From the NCBI GenBank assembly GCA_963734625.1, contig CAVTHW010000016.1:310001-374000 (forward strand): DNA of 64,000 nucleotides, read 5' to 3'. This DNA is from CAVTHW01 sp963734625. GTDB lineage: Bacteria > Acidobacteriota > Terriglobia > Bryobacterales > Bryobacteraceae. Both the position numbers and the translations under genes were made by a program. Below are positions 35,208-42,464 of the stretch, piece after piece. The first letter of the stretch is position 1; the number at the start of each line of letters is the position of its first letter. Under the pieces are notes generated by a model. That model ran no database searches. It saw only the letters and a program-made list of their open reading frames with translations, and was not told where the DNA came from.

Positions 35208-36465
35208 GGTGGGCGCTCCTGACCACGCATTGCAGCGCTTTCAGCGCAGCGCCGGTCGCATCCCGGATGGAGGCGGAGACTTCCTCGGGACGACGGGCGC
35301 AGCCAGCGGCGTAAACGCCGGTTTTCTCAGGATCGTTGAAGATGAAACGGGATTCGTCCAGCGCAAAGCCCTGCGGCAGTCCCTCCGTTTGGGGAACGAT
35401 TCCGGTAGCCAGCACCAGGAGGCTGACCCTTTGGGTGACACGCTTGCCGCTCAAGGCGTCCTCGGCGGTCACCAGGACGTCCCCGGTGGCGGGATCCTCC
35501 TCGACCTTGGCCGCCTTGCCTTTGATGAACTCGATCTTCCCCCCGTCGGCGACTTTCTTGTAGAACTCCTCCAGCCGGCCGGGGGTCCGAATGTCGATGT
35601 AGAAGATCGTGATCTTCGACTCGGGATATTGAGAACGGATGTAAGTGGCCTGCTTCAAGGACGCGCCGCAACAAACCGCCGAGCAATAGGGCAGATGGTT
35701 CTCGTCGCGAGAGCCGGCGCACTGCACGAATCCGACCGCGAGCGGAGCCTTTCCGTCCGACGGCCGCAGGACCTTGCCCCCGGTGGGTCCATTGGCCGCC
35801 GCCAGGCGTTCCATCATCACGTTTGTGACCACGTTGGCGAACTTTCCGTAACCCAGGTTGTCCAAGCGAGTGGCATCATACGGCGCCCACCCGGTGGCGG
35901 CGATCACGGCCGCGACCCGGAAAGTCCTGCGTTCAGTCGGCTGGCTGAGATCCACGGCTCCGTACGTGCAGGCCTCGACGCAGGCGTGGCACGCCTCGCC
36001 ACATGCGCTCCGGTCGATGACATACTGCGCCGGGAAGGCTGCGTTGTAAGGCAAATAGGCCGCCTTGGTCTTGGAGAGGCCGTAGTTGAAGTCATCCGAC
36101 CGGTCGGAGGGACAGACGCGGGTGCAGTCCCCGCAGAGTGTGCAGGCGGCGGTGACGTGGCGCGGGGATAGCTTCACGACAGCTTCATAGTCCCCGGGCG
36201 AACCGGACAGCCTCTCCAGTTCGGCCATCGTGAGTACTGTGATCCCAGGATTGTTCTTGATGCGGCGGAAATTGATCTCCAGGCCGCACCCCGGTGGACA
36301 CAGCTTCGGGAAGTACTGGTTCATTCGGGCGACGCGGCCGCCGAGGTACGCGGCTTTCTCCACCAGCACGACATTGCAGCCGGCCTCCGCCGCCTCGATG
36401 GCGGTAGTCATACCGGCGATGCCGCCTCCGAGGACCAGAACCGCTTTCCCGTTCTCTCCCGTCAC
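35200..36465 (-). CDS. qmoA: QmoA, HdrA-like FAD subunit of the Qmo complex
   Basis: 421 residues, intact. FAD-binding start KAVLVLGGGIAGMTTAIEAA; PPGCGLEINFRRIKNN; inserted ferredoxin motifs CTLCGDCTRVCPSDRSDDF and CGEACHACVEACTYGAVDLS; then CAGSRDENHLPYCSAVCCGA and KTGVYAAGCARRPEEVSASI at the second FAD site. QmoA accepts electrons from QmoBC and is the probable direct contact with AprBA. It overlaps the YkgJ-like gene by 4 bases and qmoB by 8 bases. Use of Qmo rather than AprM is normal for sulfate reducers. Confidence 0.95.
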   Translation of the reverse strand: MTGENGKAVLVLGGGIAGMTTAIEAAEAGCNVVLVEKAAYLGGRVARMNQYFPKLCPPGCGLEINFRRIKNNPGITVLTMAELERLSGSPGDYEAVVKLSPRHVTAACTLCGDCTRVCPSDRSDDFNYGLSKTKAAYLPYNAAFPAQYVIDRSACGEACHACVEACTYGAVDLSQPTERRTFRVAAVIAATGWAPYDATRLDNLGYGKFANVVTNVMMERLAAANGPTGGKVLRPSDGKAPLAVGFVQCAGSRDENHLPYCSAVCCGASLKQATYIRSQYPESKITIFYIDIRTPGRLEEFYKKVADGGKIEFIKGKAAKVEEDPATGDVLVTAEDALSGKRVTQRVSLLVLATGIVPQTEGLPQGFALDESRFIFNDPEKTGVYAAGCARRPEEVSASIRDATGAALKALQCVVRSAHHG

Positions 36466-37289
36466 AAAGCAGCCCCCTCAGTGCGCAGGGGACCCTGCGT
36501 CCTTCGAGCCTCAACCACGTCTGGCCTGAACTTCATGGTCTTCTCGCCGAACAGGCTGAACCGTAGCCACAGAATTCCGAACTCCAGCAGTTCCTCATCA
36601 TCCGTACGTAGCGCTTCCACCCTCGCCTCATCCACCACAAAGAGACCGAGGAAGCGTGTTTCGAAGACGAACCGGCGGAAGCGGTCCAGGTCGAAGCAGG
36701 CCATGTAGTACATGTCCATCTTCGGGGGTGTGAGAGCCTCCTCCTTGTCCCAGAAATCGTGGAGCATGAGATCACGGAATGAGGCGCCCGTCATCTCGTA
36801 TTCTTCGATGCCCTGATCCGCAAGCCACTGGCGCACGGTGTGATTCTGCCCCTGCCCGTGGCCGTGGCAAATGTCCTCGCGCACCAGGAAGTGGAAAGCC
36901 CGATCAGCGGGCGAAGGATTCTTGGGCTCGGCGACGCCCAACGGGTACATCCGGCAGGCCCACGGCCGGTCGGCATAGACGCTGCAGCCCTGGTCGGTCA
37001 CGAAGGGGCAGCTCTTGGTCTTCGGATCCATCCGGAGAATCACGGCTGGAATCTTTTGTTCCTTGCTGAACGGCGAAAGCGTATAGTTGTCGAGAAACTC
37101 CGAGGAGTCAATCCCGAGAGCCCTCTTGAGCCGCAGCACATCGTAGGGGGTCAGAACAATGGCAACGTCGCGACAACAGTGGGTGAAACAGTCAAGCGAG
37201 CGGTCGCAATCGAAGGTGAAGCAATCGTCCGGCGTCATCCTGGCGCAGTCGCGCAGGATGGTCTCTTGGGTTAGGACTTCACCGGACAT
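36462..37289 (-). CDS. YkgJ-type cysteine-cluster protein in the apr-qmo operon
   Basis: 275 residues. The metal-binding cysteine cluster of the YkgJ/CxxCxxCC family (PF03692) is present: FDCDRSLDCFTHCCRDVAIV, then SCPFVTDQGCSVYADRPWAC, with the usual PWACRMYPLG ending. The C-terminal 150 residues are a helical extension with EEALTPPKMDMYYMACFDLD. The family is thought to bind Zn or Fe-S and its function is not known. It sits between the zinc-ribbon gene (overlap 19 bases) and qmoA (overlap 4 bases), so it is made together with the APS reductase electron-supply complex. A role in cluster assembly for Apr or Qmo is a reasonable guess only. Confidence 0.78.
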   Translation of the reverse strand: MSGEVLTQETILRDCARMTPDDCFTFDCDRSLDCFTHCCRDVAIVLTPYDVLRLKRALGIDSSEFLDNYTLSPFSKEQKIPAVILRMDPKTKSCPFVTDQGCSVYADRPWACRMYPLGVAEPKNPSPADRAFHFLVREDICHGHGQGQNHTVRQWLADQGIEEYEMTGASFRDLMLHDFWDKEEALTPPKMDMYYMACFDLDRFRRFVFETRFLGLFVVDEARVEALRTDDEELLEFGILWLRFSLFGEKTMKFRPDVVEARRTQGPLRTEGAAL

Positions 37290-37558
37290 AACAGATCTCC
37301 TTTATCGGTGATAATGCCGCCCTTGAGAGCTTCTCTAGACCACACCGGGAGCGGACCGGTTTCCAGAGTGATGGGATTCAGACGATACCTGTAGGAAGCG
37401 GTGACGTTGAAGTGGTTGAGCATCCAGTCCCAGCCGCAAACATAATAGGAGCATTCGTCGTTGAAGCAGACGTACTGGAAATCCCCAGGCCAGGTGCTCA
37501 ACTGAGGATTCTCCCAGCGCACCATTGGTTGGTCACAGTGCCGACATTGGATAGCCAT
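37271..37558 (-). CDS. Small zinc-ribbon protein after aprBA
   Basis: 95 residues from the ATG at 37558 (a GTG at 37570 adds four residues). The start MAIQCRHCDQPMVRWENPQL and QYVCFNDECSYYVCGWDWML form a CxxC...CxxxxC zinc ribbon like the Ogr/Delta type. The rest (NVTASYRYRLNPITLETGPL) has no known domain. It resembles short zinc-ribbon proteins found beside apr genes in other sulfate reducers. A perfect 14-bp hairpin stands between aprA and this gene. The function is unknown: a DNA/RNA-binding or assembly role cannot be separated by sequence. Confidence 0.7.
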   Translation of the reverse strand: MAIQCRHCDQPMVRWENPQLSTWPGDFQYVCFNDECSYYVCGWDWMLNHFNVTASYRYRLNPITLETGPLPVWSREALKGGIITDKGDLLCPVKS

Positions 37559-37589
37559 TTGCTCACCCACTAGCCAGAACCGCCTATTC

Positions 37590-37620
37590 GAGGTCCCCGC
37601 TCCAATGGAGCGGGGACCTC
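37590..37620 (-). promoter_or_regulatory. Perfect 14-bp hairpin between aprA and the zinc-ribbon gene
   Basis: GAGGTCCCCGCTCC (37590-37603) is exactly complementary to GGAGCGGGGACCTC (37607-37620), with a three-base loop. No T-run follows on the minus strand, so it is not a simple intrinsic terminator. In the transcript it lies about 45 bases after the aprA stop and about 30 bases ahead of the zinc-ribbon start. It may attenuate read-through or protect the 3' end of a processed aprBA mRNA. Confidence 0.7.
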
Positions 37621-37663
37621 AGGATGGAGAGCCGCCCTCTAGCCCCCGAGAAGTTAGTGCTCC

Positions 37664-39571
37664 TTAGGCTTGAGGTAAGATGCGGAGAATCGGCCGCTTG
37701 ATCATCTCCCAACTGCCGGCCTTGGAATCGTACTTACAGTTCGCAAATGCTAGCCAATTCGGCTCGTCCATCTTCGGCTTGTCGGAGCGGAAGTAGTAGC
37801 CGGGCCAGCGCGTCTCCTGACGGAAAAGGACGGTCCGGACATGCGCTTCGGCCTGCCACATGCGGTGGATGTTCTCCCAGCAGCGCATGAGTTCGTGCAG
37901 GTTGGAGGCGGCCAGATTCTCCGAGTCTTCCTTAAGGTAAACCAAAAGCTCCAGGGCCCGGTTGAGAAGGGCCTCGTTCGTAATGAATTGAGCCGTGATG
38001 CCGCCGGCATACTCGTCCATGATCTTCTGCAACCGGAACATGAACATCCGCGGCTTGATGTAGTTGGGGTTGATCTCCGGATCGGTGGAACCGCCTTTGT
38101 ACTGCTCGTAGGTGTCCAGCGGCTTGAGTATCGTGGCCTTCAGGGTTTCAATCACAGCCTGGTCCACCTTGGGCATCGTGTTGTTCTCCACGATGAACTT
38201 GATGGCCGCCTTGGCGGCGACGCGCCCCTCGGCGTGGGAACCGGAAGAGAACTTGTGGCTGGAGGCGCCCGAAGCATCACCAGCACAGAACAAGCCTTTC
38301 ACTGTGGCCATGTGCGCGTAGCCCCAGAAGTACTCGCCCTTGCTCTCGGGGGTCTGGAGATCCTCAGGACCGCTCACCCAGGCGCCGGACGCGCCGGAGT
38401 GAGAGCCGATGAAGTACGGCTCGGCTGCCGCGATCTCAGAGCTCTTCTCCTCGGGCTGCACGTTGCAGGCCGCCCAAAGAAGGGCCTGGGAAATGGTCAT
38501 GTCGAGAAAGTCCTCCCAGGCTTCCGATTCGAGGTCTTTCATCTTCTTCTTGTAGACCTTCGGGTCGTCTTTGTACTCGTTGGCGATGGCCTGAATGGCC
38601 TGCTCGGTCCGCATGTAGATCGGGCCCTTGCCATCCAGCACGTCCAACATGCCGAGGTAGTTGCGCAGGTTGGCGGGGATAGGCTTCACCCGGCCGTAAG
38701 GAACCCAATTCTCGAGTTCCGGCTTGCGCTCCACCATGTAGTTGCCGCCCTGCGAGTTGGTTGCGACGGACTTGAACAGCAGGAACCAAGCGCCTACCGG
38801 GCCGTAAGCGTCCTTGAAGCGGACCGGGATAAAGCGCACCTCCTGGCAGGTCATCTCCGCGCCGGCCTGGATGGTGAAGTACGCCGAGGAGCCTGAGTTC
38901 CACGGTGGATACCAGGCGCGGCCCATGCCTTCGCCCGAACTCCTGGGCTTGAAGACATGCACGGCGCCACCCATGGCAACCAGCGTGGCCTTCGCCTTGA
39001 AGACATAGAACTTGTCCTCGCGGACCGAGAAGCCCACCGCCCCGGCGCACCGGTCGCCGTCCATCAGCGGGCCCACGATGAAGACCCGTTCAAAGATCTC
39101 TCCCACGGCCCCGTCTTGCAGCAAGGCGTTCTTGGCGGCTTCAGCGACGACAACCTTGTAGGACTCGCCGTTGATCATGAGCTGCCAGCGGCCCTCATGC
39201 ACGTATTTGCCGTCTTGGTCCTTCCATATCGGCAGTCCCCATTGCTCGAAGAGGTGAACGCTGGAGTCCACGTGTCGCGCAATGTTCGCCACCAGATCCT
39301 CGCGGGTCACGCCCATCAGGTCGTTGCGCACGTAGTCGACATAGTCCTTGATGGAGTTGGCGCCGTCCCGCAGGCCGACGTACTGGTTGATGGCGGAGAG
39401 GCCCATGGCCACCGCGCCGGACCGATCCACGGCTGCCTTGTCGACCAGCGTCACCTTCAGGCCGTTCTGCTTGGCCCAGTAGGCCGCCTCAACCGCCGCC
39501 CCGCACGCAGCCATGCCACCGCCGACAATCAACAGATCAGTTTCTACGATTACAGTTTCAAAGTTGGCCAT
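37664..39571 (-). CDS. aprA: Adenylylsulfate (APS) reductase subunit alpha
   Basis: 635 residues, intact. FAD-binding start ETDLLIVGGGMAACGAAVEA and the AprA signatures DKAAVDRSGAVAMGLSAINQ, WGLPIWKDQDGKYVHEGRWQ, NGESYKVVVAEAAKNALLQ, KPRSSGEGMGRAWYPPWNSG and FCAGDASGASSHKFSSGSHA. It reduces APS to sulfite and AMP in the cytoplasm with electrons from AprB. It starts 12 bases after the aprB stop. It is followed by a strong hairpin before the operon continues. The window offers no sign of frameshift here. Confidence 0.97.
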   Translation of the reverse strand: MANFETVIVETDLLIVGGGMAACGAAVEAAYWAKQNGLKVTLVDKAAVDRSGAVAMGLSAINQYVGLRDGANSIKDYVDYVRNDLMGVTREDLVANIARHVDSSVHLFEQWGLPIWKDQDGKYVHEGRWQLMINGESYKVVVAEAAKNALLQDGAVGEIFERVFIVGPLMDGDRCAGAVGFSVREDKFYVFKAKATLVAMGGAVHVFKPRSSGEGMGRAWYPPWNSGSSAYFTIQAGAEMTCQEVRFIPVRFKDAYGPVGAWFLLFKSVATNSQGGNYMVERKPELENWVPYGRVKPIPANLRNYLGMLDVLDGKGPIYMRTEQAIQAIANEYKDDPKVYKKKMKDLESEAWEDFLDMTISQALLWAACNVQPEEKSSEIAAAEPYFIGSHSGASGAWVSGPEDLQTPESKGEYFWGYAHMATVKGLFCAGDASGASSHKFSSGSHAEGRVAAKAAIKFIVENNTMPKVDQAVIETLKATILKPLDTYEQYKGGSTDPEINPNYIKPRMFMFRLQKIMDEYAGGITAQFITNEALLNRALELLVYLKEDSENLAASNLHELMRCWENIHRMWQAEAHVRTVLFRQETRWPGYYFRSDKPKMDEPNWLAFANCKYDSKAGSWEMIKRPILRILPQA

Positions 39572-39583
39572 CTGAACCCTCCC

Positions 39584-40024
39584 CTAGTGCTTCAGCGTGA
39601 AAACCTCGGGCAACCCTAGCGAGGCTGGCTCGGTACACAGAGCCGGGCTTGCAAGATTTCCCCCGGTCACGTAGCCGCCATTCGGCGCCGCCGCCCCCTC
39701 CGGGGTAGTGCGGATCGGAAACTTGAAGCGCTTGATCATGCCGTTGCGGAACTTCACGGTCCACATGATGGAATCCGTGGAGCGCAGCGGCGTGGCGGAG
39801 GCGCCCATGGGAACAAAGTCAGCGTATCCGCGGACCTCGACTGCCTGGGTGGGGCAAATCTTCACGCAGTTGTAGCACTCCCAGCACATCGAAACGTCGC
39901 GGTTGTAAGCCTTCATAGTGGCCTTATCTAGCACCATGAGGTCGTTGGGGCAAATGTACTGGCAAGCGGTCTTGTCCAGTGCTTTGCAACCGTCGCACTT
40001 CTCAGGATTTACGTAACTTGGCAT
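39584..40024 (-). CDS. aprB: Adenylylsulfate (APS) reductase subunit beta
   Basis: 146 residues with two 4Fe-4S clusters: CDGCKALDKTACQYICPNDL and SMCWECYNCVKICPTQAVEV, then the beta-sheet part and tail that wraps around AprA (PMGASATPLRSTDSIMWTVK, MIKRFKFPIRTTPEG). It passes electrons from the Qmo complex to the AprA flavin. It is the second gene of the directon, 19 bases after marR. Length and motifs agree with AprB of sulfate reducers. Confidence 0.96.
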   Translation of the reverse strand: MPSYVNPEKCDGCKALDKTACQYICPNDLMVLDKATMKAYNRDVSMCWECYNCVKICPTQAVEVRGYADFVPMGASATPLRSTDSIMWTVKFRNGMIKRFKFPIRTTPEGAAAPNGGYVTGGNLASPALCTEPASLGLPEVFTLKH

Positions 40025-40043
40025 TCAACCACCCTTTCCTTCC

Positions 40044-40688
40044 CTATTCGGATCCGCCCGCCAGGCTGACGACCGGTCCCTCCCTTTCATTTCTGTGAAG
40101 CTTGTAGAAACACTTGCGCAGACCCACTTCCCCAAATCTGCACTGGTCGCGGACATACACTTCGCACTGCAGGCAAATGGCGTCCGGGGCGGCACCACGG
40201 CTGACAATGACACCGGCAAGACGGTCCAGAATCTCGGCAGTCTGCCTCAAGTCTCCAGGAGCGAACTGCGCAAAAACCTTGGCGACCAACTCATCCCGAG
40301 CGGCCTCGTAGGCCTCAATCAGGCGGCGGCCAGCCTCGGTCAGAAAGAGCTGGCTGGACCGGCGGTCCGCTTGGACTTCCACGCGTCGCAGCAGCCTGCG
40401 CCGCACCAACTTGTCCACAGCCTTGCTGGCAGCCGCGTTGCTGACGCCGAGAAAGGCAGCCGCGTCGCTGATGATGTGGTCGTCTGTGTGGGCCACCAGG
40501 TACAGCAGCTTGAGTTGGGGAAAACTCAGCTTCTCGCCCGCAACGTCGCGCAGGATCTTCTTCTCGATTACCTCGCGAACTGACCAGGCGAACACGCGCG
40601 CGCTGCTTAGGAACTCGTTGCTCAGGTCCGGAGCAATCATTTCGTACCTTACTCTCGCCTGCAGGCCAAACATGACCTCCGGAGTCAT
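40044..40688 (-). CDS. MarR-family regulator with a four-cysteine C-terminal tail
   Basis: 214 residues. Winged helix-turn-helix: LSFPQLKLLYLVAHTDDHII, DAAAFLGVSNAAASKAVDKL, RRLLRRVEVQADRRSSQLFL, TEAGRRLIEAYEAARDELV. After the usual MarR end comes an extra tail CLQCEVYVRDQC then RFGEVGLRKCFYKLHR, a CX2CX7CX9C pattern that could bind Fe-S or zinc, or form disulfides. It is the first gene of the apr-qmo-dsr directon, read from a promoter at 40723-40751 whose sequence is repeated ahead of the TauE-dsrN-sat operon. It is therefore the best candidate for a redox- or sulfur-responsive regulator of both operons, including itself. Confidence 0.82.
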   Translation of the reverse strand: MTPEVMFGLQARVRYEMIAPDLSNEFLSSARVFAWSVREVIEKKILRDVAGEKLSFPQLKLLYLVAHTDDHIISDAAAFLGVSNAAASKAVDKLVRRRLLRRVEVQADRRSSQLFLTEAGRRLIEAYEAARDELVAKVFAQFAPGDLRQTAEILDRLAGVIVSRGAAPDAICLQCEVYVRDQCRFGEVGLRKCFYKLHRNEREGPVVSLAGGSE

Positions 40689-40704
40689 ACTTAGGTTCTC
40701 CGGG

Positions 40705-40751
40705 ACTTATTTGACCACGTACAATTTAAACCTGATTAACTACTAACGCAA
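40705..40751 (-). promoter_or_regulatory. Promoter/operator block of the marR-apr-qmo-dsr directon
   Basis: On the minus strand TTGCGT (40751-40746), 17 bases, TAAATT (40728-40723), then GTACG and TGGTCAAATAAGT. The -35 and -10 are acceptable sigma-70 boxes, and a start near 40716 gives a leader of about 28 bases to the marR ATG. 42 of 47 bases recur at 45158-45204 on the plus strand. Conserved parts include TTAATC-GGTTTAAATTGTAC and the TGGTCAAATAAGT downstream of the -10, where an operator would lie. Confidence 0.65.
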
Positions 40752-40796
40752 GACTTTTTTCGGAGATTCAGACCTTGATGGCTGAAAAGATTGGAA

Positions 40797-42446
40797 TTAT
40801 AGTTGCCAGCCCCACCACGTGAGGTAGCCTCCGGAGAGGTTCCGAACGCTGAAACCGTTCTGCGCCAGGAGGCGGAGAGCGTAATAGGACCTCTGGCCGA
40901 CGGCGCAGTTCACCCAGATCTCGCGGTCCTTGGGAAGTTCACCCAGCCGCTGCCGCAACTCGCCCAGAGGCAGATTCATGGCGCCGTCGATGTGTCCCGC
41001 GGCGTATTCGTCGCGCTCCCGTACGTCCAGGATCAGGGCCCTCGTCTCAGCGAGTTCGCTCCACTGGGCCAGAGCCATTTCCCCGCGGAGAACGTTCGCG
41101 GCGACCATGCCCGCCAGATTCACGGGATCCTTGGCGCTCCCGTACTGCGGCGCATAGCACAGCTGGGATTCTTCGAGGTCAAACACCGTCGCACCCTTCT
41201 GGATGGCCATGGAGATCACGTCGATCCGCTTCTCGACCCCTTCCTCACCCACCGCCTGAGCGCCCAGGATCCGGCCGTCTCCTTCCGCGAAAATGAGCTT
41301 CACATTAAGCGGCTTGGCGCCGGGGTAGTAGCTCGCATGGCTGCCGGGGTGAATATAGACCGCCTGATAACCGGGGAATCCCGTGTCCCGCAGCGCCTTC
41401 TCAGACGCGCCGGTCGCGGCCACTGTCATCCCGAAGAAACCGCAGACGATTGTCGCCTGAGTCCCACGAAACGCGGCGCTCCGGCCGCAGATCGAGTCAG
41501 CCGCCACCCTGCCTTGGCGGTTGGCTGGACCCGCCAGAGGAGTCATGCGCCATTGGCCGGTCACCGTGTCGCGAACCTCGACCGCGTCACCCACCGCCCA
41601 GACGCTGGGATCGCTGGTCCGCATCGACGTGTCCACCCGAATACCCCCCAGGTCCCCAATCTCGAGGCCTGCGGCCCGCGGCAGCGTCGTCTCCGGCTTG
41701 ACACCGACAGACAAGACGACCAGATCGGCTGGCAGCCGGGCGCCAGACTCCGTGTGTACCGCGAGGCGTCCCTGATCGTCCTCAAAGCCGGCCACACCGT
41801 CGGCCAGATGAAGGGACACGCGATTCTTCTCCAGGTGACGGCAGACAGGCTCGGCCATCTCAGAATCCAGCATCGGCAGTACCTGCGGTAGTCTGTCCAC
41901 AACCGTGACTTTGAGGCCGCGAAGCGTGAGGTTCTCCGCCATCTCCATCCCGACAAGGCCCCCGCCGACAATCACGGCTCTTTCGGCGCCTCTGGACTCG
42001 ATCCACTCCCTGATCCGGCGGCTGTCGGGGATGGTCCTCAAGGCGAAGATCCCGGGCAGTTCGATCCCCGGCATTGCGGGCCGGAGGGGCGCGGCGCCCG
42101 GCGCGAGAACGAGGGCGTCGTAGGGCTCCCGGTAGATCTGTCCGGTGCGCAGCGCCTGCACTTCAATCTCGCGGCTGTCCCGGTGAATCCCCAGGACTTC
42201 GTTTTCGGTACGTACCTCGATGTTGAAGCGCTTAAGGAAAAGCTCGGGCGAGGAGACCAGCAGTTTGGCCTCCTCTTGGATGACATTTCCTACATAGTAG
42301 GGCAGTCCGCAGTTGGCAAAGGCCACAAAGGGGCCGCGGTCGAAGATGATAATCCGAGCCCTTTCGTCAAGCCGCCGCAGCCGGGTAGCGCAGGTGGCTC
42401 CACCGGCGACACCTCCGACCACCAGCACTCTCTTGTTCATAGTCAT
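40797..42446 (-). CDS. CoA-disulfide/persulfide reductase-type flavoprotein with C-terminal rhodanese domain
   Basis: 549 residues. FAD site RVLVVGGVAGGATCATRLRR; the single active cysteine in FVAFANCGLPYYVG, as in CoA-disulfide reductase and NADH-dependent persulfide reductase (Npsr); NAD(P) site AVIVGGGLVGMEMAENLTLR; LQYAPQYG-like LCYAPQYGSAKDPVNLAGM. The last 100 residues are a rhodanese domain with LILDVRERDEYAAGHIDGAM and active Cys in VNCAVGQRSYYALRLL. Such fusions reduce CoA or glutathione persulfides and polysulfide, releasing sulfide. Beside apr/dsr it may handle sulfane sulfur. It stands 18 bases after the SUMT fusion gene on the same strand. Confidence 0.87.
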   Translation of the reverse strand: MTMNKRVLVVGGVAGGATCATRLRRLDERARIIIFDRGPFVAFANCGLPYYVGNVIQEEAKLLVSSPELFLKRFNIEVRTENEVLGIHRDSREIEVQALRTGQIYREPYDALVLAPGAAPLRPAMPGIELPGIFALRTIPDSRRIREWIESRGAERAVIVGGGLVGMEMAENLTLRGLKVTVVDRLPQVLPMLDSEMAEPVCRHLEKNRVSLHLADGVAGFEDDQGRLAVHTESGARLPADLVVLSVGVKPETTLPRAAGLEIGDLGGIRVDTSMRTSDPSVWAVGDAVEVRDTVTGQWRMTPLAGPANRQGRVAADSICGRSAAFRGTQATIVCGFFGMTVAATGASEKALRDTGFPGYQAVYIHPGSHASYYPGAKPLNVKLIFAEGDGRILGAQAVGEEGVEKRIDVISMAIQKGATVFDLEESQLCYAPQYGSAKDPVNLAGMVAANVLRGEMALAQWSELAETRALILDVRERDEYAAGHIDGAMNLPLGELRQRLGELPKDREIWVNCAVGQRSYYALRLLAQNGFSVRNLSGGYLTWWGWQL

Positions 42447-42464
42447 CTCACCGATGCGACAGCG

